A stretch of 64,000 bases of DNA from Kordia sp. (lineage in GTDB: Bacteria > Bacteroidota > Bacteroidia > Flavobacteriales > Flavobacteriaceae): contig NZ_JAKVBC010000017.1 of NCBI RefSeq assembly GCF_022447245.1, positions 32,963 through 96,962 on the forward strand, written 5' to 3'. Position numbers and translations under genes: made by a program. Shown one piece after another: positions 1-9,026 of the stretch (positions are counted from its first letter, which is position 1; every line of letters starts with the position of its first letter). The notes below the pieces were generated by a model, which saw only the letters and a list, made by a program, of their open reading frames with translations, did no database searches and was not told where the DNA came from.

Positions 1-2
1 AC

Positions 3-776
3 TATTCGGCAGTAAATGTTGATGGAAAACGATTCCATAAGCTTAAAAGAGATAGTATTTTTGATGGAAGTGAACGTTGGGCAAAAGACGAACGCATTCC
101 TGAAGAAGCACAATGGGGAAATGCTTTATATAGTGCCAAAAATTACGATTTTGATAGAGGTCATTTGGCAAAACGTGAATATGTACAATGGGGAATTGAT
201 GAAGAAGCTGCACGTATGGCTGCACGATCCACATTTTTTTATACCAATGCGGCTCCGCAAGTAAGCAAATTGAATAGAGGCGTTTGGAAACGTATTGAAA
301 ATTATATTTTACACCATGAAGTGATTAAAAACAGTATGAAAATCTGTTTGTTCAGTGGTCCAGTATTTCGTGAAGACGATCCTGAATTTTTGCAAAAAGT
401 AAATGATCAAACGGTACGATTACCGTATTTATTTTGGAAAGTAGTGTATTATGTAAAAGATGGAGAATTGTATAGAGCAGGTTTTTTGACGAGTCAACGC
501 AGGCAAATGCAAAAAAAACGCATCATTAAGCCTGTAAGTCGCTCTGAAGAAAGTGTGCGATCAACACATTTCAATACTTTTAAAGATGCAGAAACCTATC
601 AGGTAAACGTGTCTTTTGTAGAGCAAATTGGTCAGTTGTCCTTTGAAGCTGCCACAGAAACGTTTCAAAGCGACGATCCTGAACGAATTATCCTTTCGCG
701 TGTCAATGTTCGTAATGATAGTAACGAAAGTGCACAAATGGAAGAAATAGTCACAAATATGAATTTAAAATTATAA
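3..776 (+). CDS. DNA/RNA non-specific endonuclease (NUC family), 5' end outside window
   Basis: The reading frame is open from base 3, so the gene starts before the window. A TTG-initiated reading from 165 would remove the catalytic site and is wrong. The frame shows the family's DRGH signature (codons 153-164, His as general base), then TNAAPQ and, a little later, NRGVWKRIE, which supplies the Mg-binding Asn and the helix that follows it in this beta-beta-alpha-metal fold. Members cut DNA and RNA without sequence preference. The missing N-terminus decides whether the protein is secreted or fused to another domain, such as a trypsin-like one. It ends only a few bases before the CHAT protease frame and is probably co-transcribed with it. 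The family call is firm; a role in a conflict system is inference. Confidence 0.88.
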   Translation, partial: YSAVNVDGKRFHKLKRDSIFDGSERWAKDERIPEEAQWGNALYSAKNYDFDRGHLAKREYVQWGIDEEAARMAARSTFFYTNAAPQVSKLNRGVWKRIENYILHHEVIKNSMKICLFSGPVFREDDPEFLQKVNDQTVRLPYLFWKVVYYVKDGELYRAGFLTSQRRQMQKKRIIKPVSRSEESVRSTHFNTFKDAETYQVNVSFVEQIGQLSFEAATETFQSDDPERIILSRVNVRNDSNESAQMEEIVTNMNLKL

Positions 777-777
777 T

Positions 778-1752
778 ATCATTTCAAATACAGTTAACAT
801 ATTATTCATTAAAGCCAATCCAATTGATAGTGATGCACTGCGATTAGATGTGGAAGAAAATGCTATACGCGATGTTTTAGCCAGTAGTGATGACAAAACT
901 AAATTCGAATTCGAATCGAGAGGCGCTGTCACCAAAGATCTTTTGATTGATCATTTACTGAAGATAAAACCAAACATTTTACATATTTCTGGACATGGAA
1001 ATACCGATGAACAATTACTTTTAGAAGATATTGAAGGTTACAAAGAAGAAGTTTCTATTCAACGCTTATCTGATGTATTATCAGGTTTTACAAATCATAT
1101 CAATTGTGTGTTTTTAAACACTTGTCATAGTTTGGCTGGAATCAACGATTTCAATAAAAATATTGCATATATCATCGGAATGAAAAACGAAATCCCCGAT
1201 GATGTTGCCATTAGTTTTTCTAGAAATTTTTACAATGCATTGTTTAATGGTAGAACAATTAAAGATGCGTTTAAAATTGCTTTATCGCGAATTGCTATGA
1301 CCGATCAAGGCGATGAAAATATTCCAAAATTAATAGTCAATAAGGAAGCACTGATTGAAGATGAAAGACTTTTGGAAAAAGAAGAAGAAGCCGAAGATGC
1401 TTTAATCAATACGATAGTTTCTGAAGAAGAAATTGCAATTGCTAAAAACGGTTACAAAAAAAGCATCAGTTTTCATTATCGATTGATCATTCTAGCTGTT
1501 ACTTTTGGAATAGGACTTTTTGTGTTTTTATATTTTAAAGGAAATAGCGATTTGACTTCTTCTCTTTTAGGACTCATTCCAAGTGCCCTTGGGAGTTATC
1601 CTTTTTTAGAAATTCAGAAGCGGAAAAATAGAATCACGCTGATTAAAGTATTTGAAATAAAACGAAAACGCTTGTTGAATGCCTTAGCACAACTTTCACC
1701 ACATGAACGTAGAGAATTAAACGACGAATTTAAGCGATTAATAATTATTTAA
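778..1752 (+). CDS. CHAT domain (caspase-like) protease with C-terminal membrane segments
   Basis: Caspase-like CHAT protease. The first strand reads VNILFIKANP from about base 793. The dyad is His in HISGHGN (codon 994-996) and Cys in FLNTCHS (codon 1123-1125). The rest of the CHAT fold follows (AYIIGMKNEIPDDVA, FYNALFNGRTIKDAFKIA). The C-terminal third has an acidic linker, a hydrophobic segment LIILAVTFGIGLFVFLYF and a second apolar stretch, then a basic tail, so the protein is probably anchored in the inner membrane. The frame opens at 769 but has no ATG, GTG or TTG before the GTG at 850, and starting there would delete the first strand and helix. The start given here (ATC 778) is a guess; ATT 781 and ATA 799 are alternatives. 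The gene lies between a nuclease and a membrane coiled-coil protein. Confidence 0.8.
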   Translation: MISNTVNILFIKANPIDSDALRLDVEENAIRDVLASSDDKTKFEFESRGAVTKDLLIDHLLKIKPNILHISGHGNTDEQLLLEDIEGYKEEVSIQRLSDVLSGFTNHINCVFLNTCHSLAGINDFNKNIAYIIGMKNEIPDDVAISFSRNFYNALFNGRTIKDAFKIALSRIAMTDQGDENIPKLIVNKEALIEDERLLEKEEEAEDALINTIVSEEEIAIAKNGYKKSISFHYRLIILAVTFGIGLFVFLYFKGNSDLTSSLLGLIPSALGSYPFLEIQKRKNRITLIKVFEIKRKRLLNALAQLSPHERRELNDEFKRLIII

Positions 1753-1769
1753 AAAAGACTGAGAAGTAT

Positions 1770-2870
1770 ATGAAGACTTATAAATCAATAGAAGAAACTA
1801 TTGCTGATGTTCGCAAAAAGGACAAGCGTTACAATTATATAATCTTAGTCATTACCTTGATTATGATTACTGTCATCGCTACGATTGTGATTATCAATTA
1901 TGAAACTAAGGCAAAGAAAAGTGCGGCTCTAATTGCGCAAAATGAAGATACAATTGAGGAAAATAAAATCATGATTGCGAAGTTGAAAACCAAAGAGATT
2001 GAAAATAGACAATTACGTGAACAAGATTCAATTCGTACAGATTCTATCAAGCGTTTGGTAAAGACTTTACGTCAAGAATTATCAATCATCCGAAAAGAAT
2101 TGGCAAAAGGGAATGGATTTAGCAGTAATCAAGCAGTTGTAATAGCAAATTTGAATGAAGCACAAGATAGATTGAATCAAATCACTAATAATATCAGCGA
2201 TAATACGATTGTTCGTTATTACAAACGAAAAGCGGATGGTGATCGTATTGTAAATATGATTCAAAATATGAAAGACCCAAGTTTTCGATTGAATGTAAAG
2301 GATGTACCGAATGATAATGGTTACATCAAAATAAACACTTTATGGTTTGGTACAGATGTAAATAGAGTAGAAGTCGCAAAATTATTAGAAGCTTTAAAGA
2401 AGATTAATGTACGTATTAACAATGTAAAGGAGTTTGATAATCCCAAAACAAAAGAGTGGAAAAAGGCAGCGATAGAAATAGGTTATGAACCATTAAATAC
2501 AGTAACAAATATCAAACTTACGGAGAGTCAAGTTGCCAATTTACGTGTGAATAATAATAATATCAAATACAATGTTCGGTTTTATTCCTATAAACCCAAT
2601 CAAAGAATAAAAAGCCAATTGGCAACAATTATCAAAAAAGAAAATTACAACCTAAAAGTATATCCAGATTGGAAAAAACAATATAGTTTCTTTGCCAAGG
2701 TTCCTACCGTTTTTTATTATGATAGAAATACAAAAGACATTGCCGAAAAGTTAGCAGCAACATTGTCTAATTATGTGAAAGGTGTAAACTTTAAAGTCCA
2801 ATTTGGAAGCGGTTACGGAATTAAACAAAGTGAAAAGAAGAATACGTTTATTATTCATTACACGCAGTAG
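1770..2870 (+). CDS. Membrane-anchored coiled-coil protein with C-terminal LytR_C-like repeats
   Basis: The 366-residue protein has a short cytoplasmic N-terminus, one transmembrane helix (about residues 22-44, rich in I, V and T) and a charged heptad-rich coiled coil (about 48-115). Its C-terminal part appears to contain two related alpha/beta units. The first begins near IVRYYKRKADGDRIV and includes INTLWFG; the second begins near VRFYSYKPNQRI. Both resemble LytR_C-type units, which follow the same V-R-Y / N-T-I-W-F-G pattern. No catalytic motif is visible. It starts 17 bases after the CHAT gene in the same direction, so the two are probably one operon. It may be a scaffold or sensor for the protease; that is inference. 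The gene is real, its function is unknown. Confidence 0.72.
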   Translation: MKTYKSIEETIADVRKKDKRYNYIILVITLIMITVIATIVIINYETKAKKSAALIAQNEDTIEENKIMIAKLKTKEIENRQLREQDSIRTDSIKRLVKTLRQELSIIRKELAKGNGFSSNQAVVIANLNEAQDRLNQITNNISDNTIVRYYKRKADGDRIVNMIQNMKDPSFRLNVKDVPNDNGYIKINTLWFGTDVNRVEVAKLLEALKKINVRINNVKEFDNPKTKEWKKAAIEIGYEPLNTVTNIKLTESQVANLRVNNNNIKYNVRFYSYKPNQRIKSQLATIIKKENYNLKVYPDWKKQYSFFAKVPTVFYYDRNTKDIAEKLAATLSNYVKGVNFKVQFGSGYGIKQSEKKNTFIIHYTQ

Positions 2871-2937
2871 TATTTAGTTCTATTTTAGGAGTTTCTGAAT
2901 TTTTATATACCTCTTATCAGGTAGGTATTATATTTTT

Positions 2938-3804
2938 CTATTGCAGCATTTTTTTATAATATTCTGCAGAACTTTTTCCATATTTAGCTTCTATTTTATC
3001 CAACTCTTGTATTAATAATGCATCTAATTCCTCTATTTGAAAAGAATGCATCATTTTAAAAATGTCTTCATAAAACATTGGAATAATCTCTTTTCTTTTT
3101 AAATAATTTTTAAGTGCTGAGATAAGCTGTTTTTCATAATCTGTTTTGTGATGTTTAAAAATATAGTTGATCGCTTCTATGTTTTCTTTATGGAAAGCTT
3201 GTTTTTCAATTAAAGGCAAATATGCTGAATCAAAAATTCTGTTCTTAAAAACAGTCCTGATTAATAACCAATCTACATTATCGGTAGCAAGAACTAAACT
3301 ATCTAACTTTAATAATTGTGCATCCTTTTGAAATGTAACTTTTTCATCTTCAGTAGAAAGGTGTAGTTCATTCCAATATTTAAAATAGATCTCAGAATAA
3401 ACTAAATCAGAACCTATAATACATCCTTTCATTGTTTGTACCTTTTTATCGGTCTTTAAGAAATGTTCAAAGACATCAATAAATTTAGGACTTTCTTTAT
3501 CAATCAATCCAAAAGTAGCATAGGTTGCTACAACATTGTTTGTATCTTTTGTTAGTTGATATAACTCTTTTATAGATGCTATTTGTACTAAGTTTTTATA
3601 ATTTTTATATTGAGAACTTGGAGTTCCTGCATATGAAATGTGACTGCTTTGGACTTCATTGAAATTAGCAATACTATCTTTTAAGTCTAGCACACTTTTA
3701 TTAGTAATGACAAATGATTTCTCTCCTTCCTGTTTGTTTTTGTTTGATTGACAAGAAAAAAAGATAAGTATACTGAGAAATAAGAAAGCTCTTGTAATAT
3801 TCAT
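2938..3804 (-). CDS. Hypothetical lipoprotein, 288 aa
   Basis: A lipoprotein signal peptide is clear: basic start, hydrophobic core and a lipobox ending FFSCQS, so the mature protein starts at Cys near residue 18. The remainder is helical and rich in Lys, Glu and Leu, with spaced pairs of helices such as IKELYQLTKD and YATFGLID that suggest an alpha-solenoid of HEAT-repeat type. No enzyme motif is visible. It faces the CHAT operon tail to tail, 68 bases away. Its family is not recognised. Confidence 0.7.
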   Translation of the reverse strand: MNITRAFLFLSILIFFSCQSNKNKQEGEKSFVITNKSVLDLKDSIANFNEVQSSHISYAGTPSSQYKNYKNLVQIASIKELYQLTKDTNNVVATYATFGLIDKESPKFIDVFEHFLKTDKKVQTMKGCIIGSDLVYSEIYFKYWNELHLSTEDEKVTFQKDAQLLKLDSLVLATDNVDWLLIRTVFKNRIFDSAYLPLIEKQAFHKENIEAINYIFKHHKTDYEKQLISALKNYLKRKEIIPMFYEDIFKMMHSFQIEELDALLIQELDKIEAKYGKSSAEYYKKMLQ

Positions 3805-3934
3805 GTTTTACTTAGATTTTAATATTCTATGAAAAGAAAGAATGTACTTAGTCTCTTAAATTTAGTTTAAAAGCTTCATTTTTATTTTTTTAATAGCTCT
3901 TTGTTTTGCTAGATGAAATTAGTGAATTACCTCT

Positions 3935-4338
3935 TCAAGGTAAAGTGATTGATAAATTCTTTTGCCGTTCCTTAGCCATAGGACGTGTCCAACCAGCAGT
4001 AGGAATAATTTCAAAATTCATTGTCTTAGATAGCAAAAAAATAACATCTGTATATTCAGGAAAACGCATTACACGTGGTTCCGATATGCTATCATCTCTT
4101 TTGAATCCTTCCAAAGCAGCTTCAAAACGATCGGGTGGAATTTCGGCTAAAATGATATCAGGTTGTATTTCTTGAATAAGCTTGGTTAATTTTTCAATAG
4201 AATATGTAGCTTTTGTCAAATGACTACTGTGAATAGTTCCTAAAACTAGAACTTCGTTTTTGTGATGCTTTTCTTTAGAACATGCTGTAATCAAGTAAAA
4301 GCAGAGTATTACAATTCCTATGTCAGTAGTTTTTTCAT
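3935..4338 (-). pseudogene. Broken TraB/GumN-like lipoprotein gene (frameshift in signal peptide, 3' truncated)
   Basis: An ATG at 4338 opens MKKLLT and then hits TAG. One frame over, the sequence continues as a hydrophobic core ending in the lipobox ITACSKE and then reads as protein to 3935. The body shows LVLGTIHSSHL, a helix, then PDIILAEIPPDRFE and PTAGWTRP. The pattern of LGT-x-H followed by a PD-x-x-x-x-E strand resembles the TraB/GumN-type fold, and this match is by pattern only. A full-length member would be roughly twice as long, so the 3' half is missing as well. Two lesions make a functional product unlikely. Confidence 0.6.
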
Positions 4339-4344
4339 TGTAGC

Positions 4345-5682
4345 TTATCTAAAGGTTTTCGATGGAAAAACGATCAAACTTTCATGCCCATTTTTACCAA
4401 CGGTAGCAATTCCGAAGTAGTAATTATCAATGACAATGCCTTTTAAAGTATATTCTGTAACATCACCAACAAAACGGGAATGTTGCCATTGTGGAGCTGT
4501 CGTATCTCTCCAGTAAATTTTATAACCGATTACATTCTCATCTTCTGTTTTTTTCCAACGAAATTTAGCACTAGGTTCTACAATTCCACCAATTTTCACC
4601 TCTTGTGGCGGTAATGGTGACCAAGCCAAACTTGCCAAATTAATGGCGTTTACGGCAGTTAATTTTTTTGCGTAATCAAAATTAACACCTTCAATAACAT
4701 CGCCATATTTGATACCGTTTTCTTCACGAATATCTTGGTGTTGGCGATTATAATTTTCGTGTGCTTCCATAATTCGAATTCCAGCAAAACCTAGGTCGTT
4801 AAACGGTCTGTGATGCCCGCCGCGCCCAAATCTATCCAAGCGATAAATCATCATTGGATTCATTTCTGGCATGTATATTTTTGTTTGCTTGTGAACATAT
4901 CGGGCTAATTGTCTTGAAATTCCATCTACTTCACCACCATAAAAACGGCGCGCTCTTCGTTGACGTTCTGTTTCATTGGCAGGAACTGGTTCTGAGAAAA
5001 TTCGGAACGAACGATTATCAATTACACCATCAACACCTTCAATATTTCCGATCATATCATTATTGAGAACTCCGATAATATCCCAACCTTTTTCTTTTGC
5101 ATATTTAGCCAAACCTTGTCCTCCAAACAAGCCTTGTTCTTCACCAGATAAGCCTACATAAACAATACTATTTTCAAATTTATATTTCGATAAAACACGA
5201 GCAGCTTCGATAGCTCCAGCCATACCAGAAGCGTTGTCATTTGCTCCAGGCGCATCTGTTGTATAATCCATGGTGTCACTAGCACGTGAGTCAATATCAC
5301 CACTCATGATGATGTAACGATTTGGATATTTTGTTCCTTTTTGAACTGCAATCACATTTACAACCCATGCATCTTTTGGAACACGACGATTCCCTTCTTT
5401 TGTCACAAAATCTTTTTGATAAAAGACATCTAAGCAGTTATTGCAATTGTTTGAGATGTTGTCAAATTCTTTCTTTATCCAACGTCTGGCAGCACCAATT
5501 CCGCGGGTTTCAGAAATCGTGTCACTAAAAGTATTTCGTGTGCCAAAATTTGCCAGTGTTCTAATATCATTTTCGATGCGATCTGCAGAAACTGCATCAA
5601 TGATATCATATAAACGTTGATCGGTTTGCGACATTAAAAATGTTACAGAAAAAAGGAGGATAGAGGAGATAATTTTTTTCAT
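4345..5682 (-). CDS. Secreted M28-family zinc aminopeptidase
   Basis: M28 metallopeptidase of the aminopeptidase-S type. After a signal peptide (MKK start, cut near MSQ) the zinc site can be traced: PGANDNASG supplies the bridging Asp, GLSGEEQGLFGG the general-base Glu pair, LNNDMIGN a further Asp, and EAHENYNRQH the last His. At the first ligand, where most members have His in GH-x-D, this protein has GDIDSR, so His is replaced by Asp. The last ~90 residues look like a fibronectin-III-type beta domain (GYKIYWRD). ATG 5682 is preferred over ATG 5691 because it gives a normal signal peptide. It follows the propeller/DUF6265 gene closely and probably shares its transcript. Confidence 0.85.
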   Translation of the reverse strand: MKKIISSILLFSVTFLMSQTDQRLYDIIDAVSADRIENDIRTLANFGTRNTFSDTISETRGIGAARRWIKKEFDNISNNCNNCLDVFYQKDFVTKEGNRRVPKDAWVVNVIAVQKGTKYPNRYIIMSGDIDSRASDTMDYTTDAPGANDNASGMAGAIEAARVLSKYKFENSIVYVGLSGEEQGLFGGQGLAKYAKEKGWDIIGVLNNDMIGNIEGVDGVIDNRSFRIFSEPVPANETERQRRARRFYGGEVDGISRQLARYVHKQTKIYMPEMNPMMIYRLDRFGRGGHHRPFNDLGFAGIRIMEAHENYNRQHQDIREENGIKYGDVIEGVNFDYAKKLTAVNAINLASLAWSPLPPQEVKIGGIVEPSAKFRWKKTEDENVIGYKIYWRDTTAPQWQHSRFVGDVTEYTLKGIVIDNYYFGIATVGKNGHESLIVFPSKTFR

Positions 5683-5706
5683 AGCTAGCATTATAAGTTT
5701 GCGTTT

Positions 5707-6975
5707 TTAATTTGTTGTTTTTGTATAATGAAAAGGAACCACTGTTGTGCTACCATCTTTTTGACCAATGGCAACATAAACAATCATTGTATTTTTATCG
5801 ACAGATTCAAAAGTCATACCTTCAAAAATGGCTTTGTTTTTTGTGACTTTTATCAATGGGAAATCAACTGTTTCATCTTTCGTTTCCCAACCTTTCAATT
5901 CATTGCTAAAGTGCTTAAGACGTAATAGAAGGCTATTATTTACTTCTGAAATGGTTTCAATCTCGTAAAAATTGACTTTTCCATCTACAATTAATTTAAA
6001 AGTTGCCACCATAGAACCGCCAGAAGGCTCACTCCAGTTTTCTTCGGTAATTCCGCCAAAAGCTTCGCCTTTCCAATTCCCAGAAATCCAACGAATATTT
6101 TCCAAAGTTGGTTCAAGTTCAGTTTCTGGGATGGCCGCAATAGCCAATTTTGTATTAGAAGCATTTACCGTAACTCGTGTGATTTTATCAAAATTTTCCT
6201 TGTCGAATAGTTTAATAATTTTCCATTCAGTATCAGTTGAAGGGTTTAAGCGATATAATGCTTTTCCTTTTGCCATTAAGATAGAACCATTCGCAAGCCA
6301 ACACATATCTTCAACTTTTGGAACTGTATTTGCAATTTTTTTAGTTTCATAAGTCTTTACATCTAGCGAACGAATTTCCCAAGCATCATTCTTTTTACTG
6401 ATATAACTTACCAAATTTGTATTGGGAATGTTATGAAGAGATCGTCCAATATTGGTGTCGGCTGTATAATGAGTATTGTTTTTAAAGTTAGAGACAACAA
6501 GTCTATGAGGTTCACCTAAGACAAAAGAAACTAATACATTTCTAGCGTTCCACACATGATACCCAATTTTTAAGTTTTTTAGCAACGCTTTGCTTTTTCC
6601 TTTTCTGTAATAATATAAATATTGCAAACCAGTGGTGTCTAGTCTGATTGAAGAAATGTACTTGCTTTTAGGAACTTGTGTTGGCGAATATTCACTTCCT
6701 TGCTTCGTGTCACTCAACCATTTTTTTGCGCCTGTGATACTATTGTATTGTAGAATATCGGTTTGTTTGTTCCGCGTTGACGCGAATAGAATTGTATGAT
6801 CATTTTGAAAGGAAGGTTGATTGTCATAGCCTTCATTATTCGAAATATTTTGTCCGTTAGTAAGCTGAATTTGATTGTTTTCTGTTGATAAATCGAAAAG
6901 GTATACTTCGGTATCTGGTTGACAAAAAACGGCAAGCGGAATCGTAATTACCAGCAAGTGTAGTAATTTTTTCAT
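5707..6975 (-). CDS. Secreted WD40/TolB-type propeller protein with C-terminal DUF6265 domain
   Basis: The 422-residue protein has a signal peptide ending near VFCQ. Residues ~25-270 contain PD40-like repeats (QPSFQNDHTILFAST, YSPTQVPKSKYISSI, MCWLANGSILMAKG) that should fold as a propeller of the TolB type. From about residue 290, WISGNWKGEAFGG and ENWSEPSGGSMVATF mark a DUF6265 domain, a small lipocalin-like barrel of unknown ligand. It is followed at 24 bases by the M28 peptidase, probably in one operon, and may help with peptide or glycan handling in the periplasm. The domain assignment is by pattern; the biological role is not known. Confidence 0.75.
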   Translation of the reverse strand: MKKLLHLLVITIPLAVFCQPDTEVYLFDLSTENNQIQLTNGQNISNNEGYDNQPSFQNDHTILFASTRNKQTDILQYNSITGAKKWLSDTKQGSEYSPTQVPKSKYISSIRLDTTGLQYLYYYRKGKSKALLKNLKIGYHVWNARNVLVSFVLGEPHRLVVSNFKNNTHYTADTNIGRSLHNIPNTNLVSYISKKNDAWEIRSLDVKTYETKKIANTVPKVEDMCWLANGSILMAKGKALYRLNPSTDTEWKIIKLFDKENFDKITRVTVNASNTKLAIAAIPETELEPTLENIRWISGNWKGEAFGGITEENWSEPSGGSMVATFKLIVDGKVNFYEIETISEVNNSLLLRLKHFSNELKGWETKDETVDFPLIKVTKNKAIFEGMTFESVDKNTMIVYVAIGQKDGSTTVVPFHYTKTTN

Positions 6976-7126
6976 GGGAGGTTTGATTGATTAATTGATT
7001 TAAAGTTACACAATTTTAAAAAGAAGCTGTGTACGAGTGTCGTTTTTTAACAAAAAGGATGTCTTTTGGTATAAAAAGTTTAAGTAGTGTATTGAAAAGA
7101 ATACGGAAGTATAAGATAGATACAAT

Positions 7127-7927
7127 TTATCTATAAAACATACTAAAATACATTTCACTATGTACTGGGTATCCGTAACTCGTTGCTGCTTCCCATTTTT
7201 GATTGAGAACAAATTCTTTGAGTTGCTTTGTAAATAACTTTTTGTATTTGTTATTTGCTTCATCTTGAAATTCGGTATAAACCTCTAGATCTTTGATACT
7301 GCCATCTTTAAGGAGAATAAAATCGGCACTAGTAAATGAAAAATACTCACCACTTTTGAACTTATAATCTTCGGGATACACAAAAGAATCTTCGTATGCT
7401 TTATTCAGTGATATCAGCCTTTCTGATTGCTTAGTGTTACGATCACAATCAAAATAATCATATACTTTATCTGGATGTTTTAAAATATATAGTTTTTCAG
7501 CTTCTACTTTTATAGAATCAATAAAACAAACTCCAAATTTATCAATTATGAGCTCATTCATTTTTATTTCATAACAATACTCTTCAAACTGATCTGAAAA
7601 TCCAATACAAGATGTTAAAACAGATTTAGTTTTGATATTAAAGGGTTTGAAAAGTGTAGCCCATTCGTCAAAGCCTTTATTTCGATTTCCAAGTCCTGAA
7701 AATTGATGATACGTATACTTTCCTTGTTTCACATCTTTTAAGGCACGTTGTGTTGCATTGATGCAAACAGTATCAATGATTTCTATTTCGTTTAGTTGGT
7801 ATTTTTTTGCAAGAACATAATATTCACTATAATCATGAGCAATGATCTTATTTATTTTTGGTTGCTCTGAGCAGGCAACTAATAAAGAAAGAGAAAGTAA
7901 AGTGAAAATCAGTTTTCTAATTGCCAA
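7127..7927 (-). CDS. Hypothetical lipoprotein, 266 aa
   Basis: A lipoprotein signal is evident (lipobox LLVACSEQ). The body alternates strands and helices with several scattered Cys (DTVCINA, TSCIGF, FEEYCYE, GVCFID, DYFDCDR), so disulphides are possible in the periplasm. Near the C-terminus, FTSADFILLKDGSIKDLEVYTEFQDE followed by QKWEAATSYGYPVHSEMYFSMFYR resembles the end of TonB-C-like small domains, but I cannot confirm this. No family is recognised. Confidence 0.7.
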   Translation of the reverse strand: MAIRKLIFTLLSLSLLVACSEQPKINKIIAHDYSEYYVLAKKYQLNEIEIIDTVCINATQRALKDVKQGKYTYHQFSGLGNRNKGFDEWATLFKPFNIKTKSVLTSCIGFSDQFEEYCYEIKMNELIIDKFGVCFIDSIKVEAEKLYILKHPDKVYDYFDCDRNTKQSERLISLNKAYEDSFVYPEDYKFKSGEYFSFTSADFILLKDGSIKDLEVYTEFQDEANNKYKKLFTKQLKEFVLNQKWEAATSYGYPVHSEMYFSMFYR

Positions 7928-7955
7928 TATAGTTGAAGGTTAGTTTACAAACAAA

Positions 7956-7998
7956 ACGCCAAAATTGAATATTTCGTATATCAATTTTGACGTTTTTG
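7956..7998 (-). terminator. Hairpin terminator downstream of the 159-aa lipoprotein gene
   Basis: The arms CGTCAAAATTGA and TCAATTTTGGCG pair across an ~11-base loop, and a T-rich run follows on the minus strand. The hairpin lies just after the stop codon at 8015 and before the next minus-strand gene starts at 7927. Confidence 0.6.
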
Positions 7999-8014
7999 TT
8001 TGATGTATATAGTG

Positions 8015-8494
8015 TTATTTTCGTAACCCGAAACCTTTAGGAGCTTTTAAAGGACTGGAATCATGCATATTGATGTAAATAGAAACTGTGTCTTTTGATC
8101 CTTGCCAAGTTACACGATAATTGTCTAGCATAGCATGGTCCCCAAACATTGCATTTTCACTAGGTACAGGGCAGCAACTTCCAGCTCTAAAATAAGAGAT
8201 CTCTTCTCCATTAGGACCTGTCAATGCATTCAAATAACGTTGTTCATTCAATGGACCTTCAGAGTCTTTTACTCCACCAACTTCTACAGCATTTTCTGGA
8301 GAATAACCATAGGTTTTATCACTAGAAATTTCAGTGATTACGAAAGTGTATTGATCTCGTAAAGTTTGTTTAAAGTTTTTACTTTTAGCTTTTTTGATGC
8401 TGGCTGTTTTTTTACTAGGAGTTAAAGCAGATTTCTTTGTTCCACAAGCTACAATTAGTGTAAAAGCTACAAATAAAAGTCCTAATTTTTTCAT
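8015..8494 (-). CDS. Conserved small lipoprotein, 159 aa
   Basis: The signal peptide ends in lipobox LIVACGTK. After a basic linker, the mature part contains YGYSPENAVEVGG, a motif PLNEQRYLNAL, then FRAGSCCPVPSE with two adjacent Cys, and a C-terminal strand DTVSIYINMHDSSPLKAPKGFG. This layout (YGYs-x-x-x-x-V-x-V-GG, RYL-NAL-GPNG, SCCP) recurs in flavobacterial lipoproteins whose function is unknown. A single-gene transcript is likely, with its own hairpin terminator downstream. Confidence 0.75.
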   Translation of the reverse strand: MKKLGLLFVAFTLIVACGTKKSALTPSKKTASIKKAKSKNFKQTLRDQYTFVITEISSDKTYGYSPENAVEVGGVKDSEGPLNEQRYLNALTGPNGEEISYFRAGSCCPVPSENAMFGDHAMLDNYRVTWQGSKDTVSIYINMHDSSPLKAPKGFGLRK

Positions 8495-8669
8495 GTAAAT
8501 CGGTTTTTAATAGTTAGTGTACGGTTTCCAAGCTACTAATTTTATAGCGGAAAACAAATTTTGACAGCTAGTATTGAGTGAATCTTGTGTTCCTTTTAGA
8601 GAACAACTATTATGAGTTAGAAAATTTTAACACATCAGTACATTGTAAATAATTAACTAACTTTAGTAC

Positions 8670-9026
8670 ATGTCTATTTTACAGCTTATTTCATTATATA
8701 CGATGGCAGGTGTCTATATTTTTGCAGGAATTTGTCATTTTTGGAAACCGAAATTTTTTTTAAGCATTACTCCAAAATGGGTTCCAAAACCTGCCATGGT
8801 AAATATTGTGGTTGGTATTGTAGAAATTATTTTAGGAATCGGAGTATTGTTCGAAACTACACGAATCTATGCTGCTATTGGAATTATGATAATACTCATT
8901 CTCATATTTCCTGCAAATGTGTATCATTTTCAAAAAGCAAAACGTAAAGGAAAGTTCGTTATTTCAACACTGATTCGTTTACCAATACAGGCTTTATTAT
9001 TGTATTGGGCATATACATTTGTATGA
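8670..9026 (+). CDS. DoxX-like four-helix membrane protein
   Basis: The 118-residue protein is almost entirely hydrophobic, with four predicted helices (about residues 5-22, 44-62, 66-83 and 100-117). AGICHFWKP in the first helix region and VGIVEIILGIGVL in the second are typical of the DoxX/MauE-like family, small inner-membrane proteins loosely tied to redox or quinone chemistry. Its size matches the family. It stands alone between oppositely oriented genes, and no specific partner is visible. Confidence 0.75.
   Translation: MSILQLISLYTMAGVYIFAGICHFWKPKFFLSITPKWVPKPAMVNIVVGIVEIILGIGVLFETTRIYAAIGIMIILILIFPANVYHFQKAKRKGKFVISTLIRLPIQALLLYWAYTFV

Noticed and set aside
165..776. Nuclease gene starting at the TTG at 165
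   Set aside because: The catalytic DRGH motif lies just before this TTG in the same open frame, so the real start is outside the window.
3906..4175. Plus-strand ORF opposite the TraB-like remnant
   Set aside because: Its composition is unlike a protein of this genome, and the minus strand carries a lipobox and family motifs over the same bases.
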